Source: Enterobacterales bacterium (GTDB lineage Bacteria; Pseudomonadota; Gammaproteobacteria; Enterobacterales; Enterobacteriaceae). Taken from it: DNA of 49,470 nucleotides. The notes beneath the pieces were generated by a model. That model saw only the letters and a list, made by a program, of their open reading frames with translations, searched no databases and was not told the origin of the DNA. The stretch covers positions 1 to 49,470 of the forward strand of contig JAATGH010000338.1 in the NCBI GenBank assembly GCA_015654745.1, written 5' to 3'. Positions 9,975 to 17,922 of this stretch are shown in pieces (position 1 is the stretch's first letter; every line of letters begins with the position of its first letter). The position numbers were made by a program, and so were the translations under genes.

Positions 9975-11126
9975 ATGAATTTTGGATTAACAGAAGAGCA
10001 GGAATTGTTGCTCGGTAGCATTCGGGATCTTATTACGGGGCAATTTTCGGAAGAATATTTCCGAACCTGCGACCAAACCGCAACATATCCGCAAGAGTTT
10101 ATGAAGGCCCTCTCTGAAAATGGTATTTCACTCCTTGGCGTCCCGGAGGAATACGATGGCGTGCCGGCGGACTATGTCACGCAAATGCTCGCGCTGATGG
10201 AAATTTCAAAATGCGGGGCTCCCGCCTTTTTAATTACCAACGGCCAGTGTATCCATAGCATGCTGCGATTCGGCTCCGCAGAACAGTTGAAAAAGACCGC
10301 TGAAAGCACCCTGTCCACCGGCAATCCCGCCTTTGCCCTGGCGCTTACGGAGCCGGGCGCGGGGTCGGATAACAATAGCGCCAGCACCACCTATACGCGC
10401 AAAAATGGCAAGGTTTATCTCAATGGCCAAAAAACCTTTATTACCGGCGCCAAAGAGTATCCTTACATGCTGGTTTTGGCTCGCGACCCGCAGCCCAAGG
10501 ATCCCAAAAAGATATTTAGCTTGTGGTGGGTGGAATCTAACAAGCCCGGCATCAAAATCAATCCACTGCATAAAATTGGCTGGCATATTTTAAGCACCTG
10601 CGAAGTCTATTTGGATAACGTTGAGGTCGATGAAAGCGACATGGTCGGCGAAGAAGGCATGGGCTTTTTAAACGTCATGTACAACTTCGAAATGGAACGC
10701 CTGATAAACGCCGCCCGTAGCACCGGGGTTGCGGAGTGCGCATTTGGCGATGCGGCACGCTACGCCAACCAGCGTATTCAGTTTGGCAAACCGATCGGTT
10801 TTAACCAGATGATCCAGGAAAAGCTGGCCCTAATGGCCGTCAAGGTTGAAAATATGCGCAATATGGTGCTTAAGGTCGCCTGGCAAGCCGATATGCATCA
10901 GTCATTAAGAACCAGTGCGGCGCTGTGTAAACTGTACTGTGCGCGCACGGCGCTTGAAGTCATTGATGATGCCCTGCAGATAATGGGGGGGCTGGGTTAC
11001 ACCGATGATGCGCGCGTTTCCCGGTTCTGGCGCGATATTCGTTGCGAACGCATTGGGGGAGGAACGGATGAAATCATGATCTATATTGCCGGCCGGCAGA
11101 TATTAAAAGATTTCAAAGTGAATTAA
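9975..11126 (+). CDS. ydiO: Acyl-CoA dehydrogenase/reductase YdiO
   Basis: Flavoprotein of the acyl-CoA dehydrogenase family (383 aa), closest to YdiO and the crotonobetainyl-CoA reductase CaiA. FAD-binding signatures are ALTEPGAGSDNN and TFITGA; the C-terminus has RIGGGTDEIM. In short- and medium-chain enzymes the catalytic base is the Glu of a YEGT motif at this point; here that position is Gly. E241 in EMERLI matches the alternative site used by isovaleryl-CoA dehydrogenase. Together with the ETF genes downstream this suits a reductase that uses an enoyl-CoA as electron acceptor. The direction of reaction is inference. Confidence 0.93.
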   Translation: MNFGLTEEQELLLGSIRDLITGQFSEEYFRTCDQTATYPQEFMKALSENGISLLGVPEEYDGVPADYVTQMLALMEISKCGAPAFLITNGQCIHSMLRFGSAEQLKKTAESTLSTGNPAFALALTEPGAGSDNNSASTTYTRKNGKVYLNGQKTFITGAKEYPYMLVLARDPQPKDPKKIFSLWWVESNKPGIKINPLHKIGWHILSTCEVYLDNVEVDESDMVGEEGMGFLNVMYNFEMERLINAARSTGVAECAFGDAARYANQRIQFGKPIGFNQMIQEKLALMAVKVENMRNMVLKVAWQADMHQSLRTSAALCKLYCARTALEVIDDALQIMGGLGYTDDARVSRFWRDIRCERIGGGTDEIMIYIAGRQILKDFKVN

Positions 11127-11358
11127 CCGACGCTAAATGGCGGCTGCTGGTGTTATTAATCGCGGGGCATATTTACCCCAGCGGTGTATTGAAAAGAACA
11201 GTAGTGTTGACACTATTTCCCACTTAATTCCCGGGAGCATATTGTATTCTTGCCCGTTGGGCGGCATAGCGTATGACGTCAAGTCTGTTGCGCCGGTATG
11301 CGATCGGGAATATCTCATTAACGTTTCAGCGATATCCCCGATTGCAATACTGTGATGA

Positions 11359-12252
11359 TCACATCGCGGTAACGATATTAAGTGACTTTGATTCAGGGAT
11401 ATGATTGTTCCTATATTTATTGCGATATTCTGACGGCGTGCAGCCCACGTGGCTAATGAACAATTTGGTAAAATGATCTACATTCTCATAACCGACTTTG
11501 TAGGAAATATCCGTCACACATAATTCTGTGTTGGTGAGCACAAATTTCGCTTCGGTTATCCGGCGTTTAATTACATAGTTGATTGGTGATATTTTGTATT
11601 CTTTTGTGAATTCATGACAGATATAGCTGACGCTGGCGTTGAACTTGGCCGATAGATATTGCAGCGTGATTTTTTCCCGGTAATTGTCATTTAGAAAAAT
11701 AAGGATGTCTTGGATTAACGTCTGTTTACGGGTTATTTCACGAACCGCATTGGCGTTTTTGAAATTTTCGTAAAACATCGTGGCAAGAATATAGGCAAAG
11801 GCACCATAGATTGGCATCGCCATGTTATTATTATGCGGCAACATTCTATTTATTTCTTGAAAAATGTTCTTTATGATTTCACTGTATTGCACCTCGGAAA
11901 CAATGGGATAGGCGTTAGGCCGTAAGATCTGGCCTTCCGGAAGCCCCTGTATCTTGAAACCATGAATCACGCAGGCGCAGGTTATCGCCGGCGCGGAGAC
12001 GTCCGATGTCAACGCATGCAGGTTACCACAGTCGATAACGATAATATCACCCGCATGCGCAATGTAGTGGGATGAGTTGATGGTCAGGTTAACGCTGCCC
12101 TTCAATACATAAATTAATTCCGTTTCCGTCTCATGCACGTGGTGGCCCGACTCCCAATCCGGATCATCGCTAAATACGTAACGGGAAAGCTTTGGCGTCA
12201 GGCCGTCTTCAAAAATGACATCTGATTTTTTTTCAAAATAAAACTGATACAT
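11359..12252 (-). CDS. ydiP: AraC-family regulator YdiP
   Basis: Transcription regulator of 297 aa. The N-terminal half is a cupin-like sensor (HHVHETETELIYVLKGSVNL, then HAGDIIVIDCGNLHAL). The C-terminal 100 residues carry two helix-turn-helix units ending in the AraC signature (DISYKVGYENVDHFTKLF, GCTPSEYRNKY). A strong AAGGAGGT precedes the ATG. It is transcribed toward ydiO, away from ydiQ, as in E. coli, and its promoter region contains a TGCAAGAT/TGCAATAT pair 21 bp apart. It probably senses the pathway substrate and activates both arms of the ydi cluster; the effector is unknown. Confidence 0.93.
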   Translation of the reverse strand: MYQFYFEKKSDVIFEDGLTPKLSRYVFSDDPDWESGHHVHETETELIYVLKGSVNLTINSSHYIAHAGDIIVIDCGNLHALTSDVSAPAITCACVIHGFKIQGLPEGQILRPNAYPIVSEVQYSEIIKNIFQEINRMLPHNNNMAMPIYGAFAYILATMFYENFKNANAVREITRKQTLIQDILIFLNDNYREKITLQYLSAKFNASVSYICHEFTKEYKISPINYVIKRRITEAKFVLTNTELCVTDISYKVGYENVDHFTKLFISHVGCTPSEYRNKYRNNHIPESKSLNIVTAM

Positions 12253-13040
12253 AACTACCTCCTTATCGGAAAGTATAATGCAAGATCATTTTATTGCAGT
12301 GCAATATAACATGCCAAAGTGCTCATACAAGGTCTGCGGAAAAATTACTTTTGGAGTTGTGATCTATATCTTAAAAAATCTTATCAAAATAATTGACAGG
12401 TTTTTCCAATGCACTCAATGACCGAACAGGTTCATTTAATTGGTAACTTTGTATTTTTTAGCCCTTATTCTTTCGCTCAATGCGTGATGCCAATGTAAAT
12501 AATGTTACGCGATGAGTGATGTTTTATTATATGCTATATCTTATTCGCGATCCAATTTGCAACCTTTAATCAATCCTATAAACAATTTATCAACAATTGG
12601 CCAAAAAAGTTGCAATTGGTTTGTGCTGACGTTATGCAAGAAACTTGAAAATGAAAATAGCATATTATGTAGTTTTTCAACCAAATTAACGCCAATATAT
12701 TAGCATGTTTTCAACTATGGACTGATGAACCATGTAATTACTGATGCGGGTTTTGGCGCGTTACGCAAAATGAAACCACCGCGGGTAAAAAACGGTGATG
12801 ACAATGTACGTCGCCGAACGACCTCAACGGTTTTATTGTTAATCACGTTTTCTTTCGTTCAGGAATAGCACTTTTATTATCGGCGGCAACCAATGGTAAA
12901 CAAGGGTATTGAACGCTGTGAATATAAAGCCTATTGCGCAGGGTTGGCTGGTTCTTACCCGGCAAAGAAAAAGGAATCGATGATGCAGGCCTGGCATCAC
13001 TCATTTTATCTATAGGACTGGAAAGTCGATAGGGGTAGCG
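12253..13040. other. Divergent control region between ydiP and ydiQ
   Basis: Nearly 790 bases, AT-rich, with no convincing gene; the small plus-strand frame at 12512-12703 matches nothing I know. It contains the YdiP-type repeat pair at 12279-12307 and looser copies (TGCAATTG at 12611, TGCAAGAA at 12635). I looked for FNR and CRP sites by eye and found no good match, although the cluster is expected to be anaerobic. The ydiQ start is preceded by AGGGG. Confidence 0.6.
12279..12307 (+). promoter_or_regulatory. TGCAAGAT/TGCAATAT repeat pair in ydiP promoter
   Basis: TGCAAGAT at 12279 and TGCAATAT at 12300 are again exactly 21 bp apart in the same orientation. They lie just upstream of the ydiP ATG, on the coding strand of ydiQ, suggesting autoregulation and/or action on the ydiQ operon. 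Confidence 0.5.
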
Positions 13041-13805
13041 ATGAAAATTATTACTTGCTTTAAGTTAGTCGCTGAAGAGCAGGACATCATTATTGCGGCG
13101 GATCGCAGTCTTAACCTCGATCAGGCGGCGATTAAAATCAGCCAGTTTGATTTGAACGCCATCGAAGCGGCGATGCAGATTGCCGGCGATGACGATCAGG
13201 TTATTGCGCTAAGCGTTGGCGGTAAGGCGTTGGACAACAGCAAGACTCGTAAGGACATTCTGTCGCGCGGTCCCGGATCGCTGTATCTGGTCAAGGATGC
13301 CGGTTTAGAACATGCCCTGTCATATGAAACGGCGCAGGCGCTGGCGGCAGCGGCCAGCAAAATCGGCTTTGACCTGTTGTTGTGCGGTGATGGTTCGGGC
13401 GATTTATATTCACAACAAGTCGGATTGCTGGTGGGCGAGATGTTGCAGCTGCCCACGTTAAATGCGGTGAGCCATATTCGCGTCGAGGGCGGTCGGGTAG
13501 TGGTTGAACGAACCCTGGAAGATGAGGTGGAGGTCTTTGAGCTACAACTTCCGGCCGTGCTTTGCGTTACGTCAGATATTAACACGCCCAAAATTCCGGC
13601 GATGAAGGCCATTCTGGGCGCGGGGAAAAAACCGGTTATACAATGGGGTATCGAAGATATTGGCTGGTCCGCACAAAACAAACGGGCTGAATTGATCGGC
13701 GTCCGCGCGCCGCAGCCCTCAGAACGTAAGCGGATAATTATCGATGATGAGTCGCCGGAAGGGATCGCGACGCTAGTTGAATATCTGCGCAAGTCGTTGA
13801 ATTAA
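13041..13805 (+). CDS. ydiQ: Electron transfer flavoprotein beta-type subunit YdiQ
   Basis: 254-aa ETF small subunit, homologue of FixA and EtfB. The core is NAIEAAMQIAGDDDQVIALSVGG followed by the LLLCGDGSGDLYSQQVG segment near the AMP/FAD interface. With YdiR it forms a heterodimer that carries electrons between a dehydrogenase (YdiO) and the quinone-linked flavoprotein (YdiS). It begins the second operon of the cluster; ydiR follows 20 bases later. The length equals that of E. coli YdiQ. Direction of electron flow cannot be read from the sequence. Confidence 0.94.
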   Translation: MKIITCFKLVAEEQDIIIAADRSLNLDQAAIKISQFDLNAIEAAMQIAGDDDQVIALSVGGKALDNSKTRKDILSRGPGSLYLVKDAGLEHALSYETAQALAAAASKIGFDLLLCGDGSGDLYSQQVGLLVGEMLQLPTLNAVSHIRVEGGRVVVERTLEDEVEVFELQLPAVLCVTSDINTPKIPAMKAILGAGKKPVIQWGIEDIGWSAQNKRAELIGVRAPQPSERKRIIIDDESPEGIATLVEYLRKSLN

Positions 13806-13825
13806 GCCGATACAGGAAGAAAATA

Positions 13826-14776
13826 ATGACCAATAAACTGGATAACGTGTGGGTATTTAGCGATATAGATAATCGGTATGCCGAGCTGCTGGCGGCGGCC
13901 CATCAGCTCGGTAATCACGTTACGGCGTTGACCGTAAACGACGGGCGCAATACGGACTTTCTCTGGCAACAGGGTGCCGATGCTGTTGGCCTCCTGGATG
14001 CGCCGCAACCGGATCCGATGATAGAAAATTACGCGCAAACCCTGTTTGCGGCCCTGGTGCAAAGTCCGCTGCCTATCCCGCTGCTGCTGCTGTCTGCTAC
14101 CCGCCGCGGCAAGGCTTTAGGCGCCAAGCTTAGCGTTTTGCTGGATGCGGCGCTGGTGAATGATGTCACCCATTTGGCAGTGGATGGCCATCAGGTTATC
14201 GCGCAACATCGGGTGTTCGGCGGTCTCGCCTTTGGCGAGGAGAAAATCCATACTCCCGTGGCCATCGTCACGTTGAGCCCCGGTAACGTTGAACCGCTGG
14301 CCGTGGATAGTCAGAAAAAAGGCATCGCATTTCATCTGGATTATGTCAAACCCCGCAATCCTCTGGTTTGCCTTGAACGGCGGGCCAAACCGGGTAGTAG
14401 CGTTGATCTGGTCAAGGCAAAACGCGTCGTCGGCGTAGGCCGAGGCCTGGCCGCACAGGAAGATCTGCCGATGATCCGTGACCTGGCCGGATTACTGCAC
14501 GCGGAGGTTGGCTGTTCGCGCCCCATCGCAGAGGGTGAGCACTGGATGGAACGGGAACGCTACATCGGCGTATCCGGCGTCTCGCTGAAAGCCGACCTCT
14601 ATTTGATGTTAGGCATTTCCGGCCAGATCCAGCATATGGTCGGCGCGAACGGCGCCAAGACGATTGTCGCGATCAATAAAGATAAAAATGCGCCTATTTT
14701 CCAGCAGGCAGATTATGGGCTGGTCGCGGATATCTACAAAGCGGTGCCGGCGCTGATTGAGCAATTGAAGCTCTAA
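13826..14776 (+). CDS. ydiR: Electron transfer flavoprotein alpha-type subunit YdiR
   Basis: ETF large subunit (316 aa; E. coli YdiR is 312), homologue of FixB and EtfA. The C-terminal FAD-binding domain is clear from about residue 195: [22 protein letters not shown], then [21 protein letters not shown] and [21 protein letters not shown]. The N-terminal domain is more divergent, as usual. It is preceded by AGGAAG at good spacing and is part of the ydiQRST unit. Confidence 0.94.
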   Translation: MTNKLDNVWVFSDIDNRYAELLAAAHQLGNHVTALTVNDGRNTDFLWQQGADAVGLLDAPQPDPMIENYAQTLFAALVQSPLPIPLLLLSATRRGKALGAKLSVLLDAALVNDVTHLAVDGHQVIAQHRVFGGLAFGEEKIHTPVAIVTLSPGNVEPLAVDSQKKGIAFHLDYVKPRNPLVCLERRAKPGSSVDLVKAKRVVGVGRGLAAQEDLPMIRDLAGLLHAEVGCSRPIAEGEHWMERERYIGVSGVSLKADLYLMLGISGQIQHMVGANGAKTIVAINKDKNAPIFQQADYGLVADIYKAVPALIEQLKL

Positions 14777-14861
14777 TTCTCCGGCTCCTCAATCCCATAC
14801 CCTAGCGGGACGCGGGCGGCCATCGGCAATGACGCCGGCTGCGTCGTCCGGAGTGAATGTT

Positions 14862-16151
14862 ATGTCCGAAGATAGATTTGATGCCATCGTGGTCGGCGCA
14901 GGCGTCGCCGGGTGCGTTGCCGGCTACGTGATGGCCAAAGCCGGCCTTGAGGTTCTGGTTATTGAACGCGGTAACTTTGCCGGCAGCAAGAACATGACCG
15001 GTGGTCGTCTTTATGCGCACAGTATCGAAAAAATCTTTCCCGGCTTTGCCCGCGTGGCGCCGGTGGAGCGCAAGGTGACGCGGGAAAAAGTCTCCTTTTT
15101 GACCGAGGACAGCGCGGTTACGCTCGATTATCACGCCGAGCGGCCGGAGGTTCCCTTAGAGGCCTCCTACACCGTATTACGCGGTCATTTTGACCAGTGG
15201 CTGATGGAGCAGGCGGAAGCCAGCGGCGTGCAGTTTATTCCCGGCGTCAGGGTGGAATCTTTGTTGCGCAGGGAGGGGCGGATCATCGGCGTACAGGCCG
15301 GTGACGATGCCCTGGAGGCAAATATCGTTATTCTCGCCGACGGCGTTAACTCGCTGCTCGGCAAACAGGCCGGACTGGCAAGCGACCTGTCGCCGCATAA
15401 CGTTGCCGTGGGGGTAAAAGAACTGATAGAACTGCCGCGTGGACAACTGGAAGACCGGTTTAATCTGCAGGGGGACGAGGGCGCGGCCTGGCTGTTTGCC
15501 GGTTCGCCATCAAACGGACTGCTCGGCGGCGGATTTATTTACACCAACCAAAACTCCGTATCCCTTGGCCTGGTTTGTGGCCTGGCGAATATTGGCTCGT
15601 CCAGCAAAACCCTACCGCAAATGCTGGAGGATTTTAAGCAACATCCCGCCGTGCGGCCGTTGATTAAAGGGGGAACCTTGCTCGAGTATTCCGCGCATAT
15701 GGTGCCGGAAGGCGGCTTGTCCATGATGCCGGCGCTGGCGGCCGACGGGGCCATGGTGGTAGGCGATGCCGCCGGAATGTGCCTTAACCTTGGGTATACC
15801 ATCCGCGGCATGGATTTGGCGATTGCATCAGCGGAAGCCGCGGCGCTTACGGCGATCGATGCCAAAGCCGCAAATGATTTCAGCGCGGCGGGGCTGGCCG
15901 GCTACCGTACCCGTTTGGAAGACGGTTTTGTCCTGAAAGACTTAATCCGCTACCAAAAACTACCGACGTTTCTGGACAATCCGCGCATGTTTACCGCATA
16001 TCCCAAAATGGCGGTGGACTTGATGTCGGATCTGTTTGTGATTGACGGCAAGCCTAGCCGCTCGTTGTTAAGCAAGCTTTACCAACGCGGCAGGCAGGTC
16101 GGTTTTATCAACTTGCTGAAAGACAGCATTAAAGGGAGCAGAGCGCTGTGA
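14862..16151 (+). CDS. ydiS: ETF-quinone oxidoreductase-like flavoprotein YdiS
   Basis: FAD protein of the FixC/CaiX-associated ETF dehydrogenase family; 429 aa when begun at 14862. That start gives MSEDRFDAIVVGAG, matching E. coli YdiS in length and sequence; a farther ATG at 14829 adds 11 unrelated residues. The FAD-binding Rossmann motif is VVGAGVAGCVAGYVMAKAG; a second signature, MVVGDAAGMCLNLGYTIRGMD, lies near residue 300. It should couple the quinone pool with the YdiQR ETF at the membrane surface. It overlaps ydiT by four bases (GTGA). Confidence 0.94.
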   Translation: MSEDRFDAIVVGAGVAGCVAGYVMAKAGLEVLVIERGNFAGSKNMTGGRLYAHSIEKIFPGFARVAPVERKVTREKVSFLTEDSAVTLDYHAERPEVPLEASYTVLRGHFDQWLMEQAEASGVQFIPGVRVESLLRREGRIIGVQAGDDALEANIVILADGVNSLLGKQAGLASDLSPHNVAVGVKELIELPRGQLEDRFNLQGDEGAAWLFAGSPSNGLLGGGFIYTNQNSVSLGLVCGLANIGSSSKTLPQMLEDFKQHPAVRPLIKGGTLLEYSAHMVPEGGLSMMPALAADGAMVVGDAAGMCLNLGYTIRGMDLAIASAEAAALTAIDAKAANDFSAAGLAGYRTRLEDGFVLKDLIRYQKLPTFLDNPRMFTAYPKMAVDLMSDLFVIDGKPSRSLLSKLYQRGRQVGFINLLKDSIKGSRAL

Positions 16152-16432
16152 GTACTGTCAATGTCGATGTAAAGCTGGGTGTTAATAAATTTCGGGTGGA
16201 CGAGGAAAATGCGCACATCATTTTGATCGACTCACCAGATTTGGCCGAATTTAAAAAACTAATGAATGCTTGCCCCGCCAACCTCTATAAACAGGATACG
16301 GATGGCACTCTCCATTTCGACTATGCCGGATGCCTTGAATGTGGAACCTGCCGCGTATTATGCGGGAATACGATTTTGAAAAAATGGGAATACCCGCAGG
16401 GAACGCTGGGAGTTGAATATCGCTTTGGCTGA
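16148..16432 (+). CDS. ydiT: Ferredoxin-like protein YdiT
   Basis: Small 94-aa ferredoxin-like partner of YdiS, homologue of FixX; E. coli YdiT has 97 aa. It starts with GTG overlapping the ydiS stop. The cysteine cluster CLECGTCRVLCGN lies near the C-terminus and is followed by WEYPQGTLGVEYRFG, the usual end of this family. In ETF-quinone oxidoreductases this Fe-S domain sits beside the FAD protein and passes electrons to quinone. Confidence 0.94.
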   Translation: MSTVNVDVKLGVNKFRVDEENAHIILIDSPDLAEFKKLMNACPANLYKQDTDGTLHFDYAGCLECGTCRVLCGNTILKKWEYPQGTLGVEYRFG

Positions 16433-16532
16433 TAACGCGCCACCCTGATACGGTGTCCCCTTGGTGGGTTAGCCATGGGCCGGGTAAATAAATAGCCACA
16501 ACCGAAAAATATAACAATAAACGGGTATTGAT

Positions 16533-17918
16533 ATGAATGATGGTAAACGCATTGACGTCAGTACATTTCTCGATGACCGCAAGATTGGCTTTAGACAATG
16601 GCTAATTCTCATTCTGGGCTTTATTACCTTATCCGTGGATGGTTTTGACGTCACGTCTATGGGGTTTATTGCTCCGGCGTTGATTGATGATTGGCAGATC
16701 GCGCGCCATCAATTGGGCCCCATCATGATCAGTAGCCTGTTTGGCTTGTCGTTTGGTTCAATGATCTCAGGTCCTTTATCCGACCATTTTGGTCGAAAAA
16801 AAATCATCATCTGCTCGGTGGCCTTTTTTGGTTTAAGCAGCATGGCGTCCGCCTTTTCCTGGGATATAACCAGCCTGACGGTGCTGCGTTTTATCACCGG
16901 ACTGGGGTTGGGCGCGGCGATGCCCAATATCACCACGTTGGTTGCGGAATATGCGCCCAAGCGTTATCGCTCGCATATGGCGACGGCCATCCACTGTGGT
17001 TTTAATACCGGCGCGGCGCTAGGCGGTTTAGCCAGCATGGAGTTGATCACGCTGTTTGGATGGCGCTCGGTGCTGATAGCCGGAGGCGTATTGCCGATCG
17101 TCTTGACCCTGGTGTTGTTGCTTTGGTTACCTGAGTCGGTGCGTTTTTTGGCACAATGGGAGAAGAAAACGTCGTATCGCCAGAAACTGATAAGGTTAAT
17201 AAATCAATTTGTACCGGGCCTGGCGGATGACAACAGCGTGTTCGTTAATGCTGAATTGTATCGCGGCCGGCACCAGCAGGACCCAAGCAGCAAGGAAGAC
17301 ACCATTCTCTCGTTATTTAAGCAACGGTACCGGTTTGGCACATTAATGATATGGACCACGCTATTTATTGGGTTATTTAGCGTTTATTTGCTTTCCAGCT
17401 GGCTGCCGCTCATGGTGAAAGATGCGGGGCTGAATCTTACTCAATCGATCCTTATTGGCGCGATGTTTCAAGTCGGGGGCATCGCCGGTAATTTTTGTAT
17501 TGGTCTGGAAATGGATCGCTGGGGGCATCACAAGATTATTGTGATTACGCTGTGCGTCGCGGCCGCCAGCGCCTTGATGATGTCATTACAACTGCCGGCG
17601 ATGATGTGGCTAATATGTACGCTGGTCTGGCTACTGGGGTTTTGCGTGAATGGCGTCAATCCCGGATGTTATGCTCTGGCGGCAGAGTTCTATCCTACCT
17701 GCGTCCGCGCCACGGGAGTGTGCTGGGCCATGGGGATAGGTCGCTTCGGTGCGATCGCCGGCGCCTGTGCCGGCACCATCATGCTGGCGCACAACTGGTC
17801 ATTCACGCAGGTTTTTCTTGCTCTACCCATTCCGTTGTTGATTGGCGCCTTAGCGATCTACGCTAAGGATAATCATAGGGTTATGGCGGGTTCAGCAATC
17901 CATCACAATGGAGACTGA
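16533..17918 (+). CDS. AAHS-type MFS aromatic acid transporter
   Basis: Twelve-helix major facilitator of 461 aa with signatures of the aromatic acid:H+ symporter group (PcaK/BenK/MhpT type): the DGFDVTSMGFIAPAL stretch in helix 1 and the loop-2 motif GPLSDHFGRKK. It contains a charged central loop at about residues 205-265. It sits between ydiT and fadK, which are adjacent in the E. coli cluster as I recall it, so it is an added part. It probably imports a benzoate-, shikimate- or cyclohexane-carboxylate-like acid; the exact substrate is not visible. No strong ribosome-binding site precedes the ATG. Confidence 0.85.
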   Translation: MNDGKRIDVSTFLDDRKIGFRQWLILILGFITLSVDGFDVTSMGFIAPALIDDWQIARHQLGPIMISSLFGLSFGSMISGPLSDHFGRKKIIICSVAFFGLSSMASAFSWDITSLTVLRFITGLGLGAAMPNITTLVAEYAPKRYRSHMATAIHCGFNTGAALGGLASMELITLFGWRSVLIAGGVLPIVLTLVLLLWLPESVRFLAQWEKKTSYRQKLIRLINQFVPGLADDNSVFVNAELYRGRHQQDPSSKEDTILSLFKQRYRFGTLMIWTTLFIGLFSVYLLSSWLPLMVKDAGLNLTQSILIGAMFQVGGIAGNFCIGLEMDRWGHHKIIVITLCVAAASALMMSLQLPAMMWLICTLVWLLGFCVNGVNPGCYALAAEFYPTCVRATGVCWAMGIGRFGAIAGACAGTIMLAHNWSFTQVFLALPIPLLIGALAIYAKDNHRVMAGSAIHHNGD

Positions 17919-17922
17919 TGGA

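Noticed and set aside
12512-12703. Small plus-strand frame in the ydiP-ydiQ spacer
   Set aside because: No ribosome-binding site, no similarity, and it overlaps putative regulatory repeats.
12253-13040. FNR or CRP sites controlling the ydi genes
   Set aside because: Expected for an anaerobic system, but no TTGAT-N4-ATCAA or TGTGA-N6-TCACA match better than chance was found by eye.
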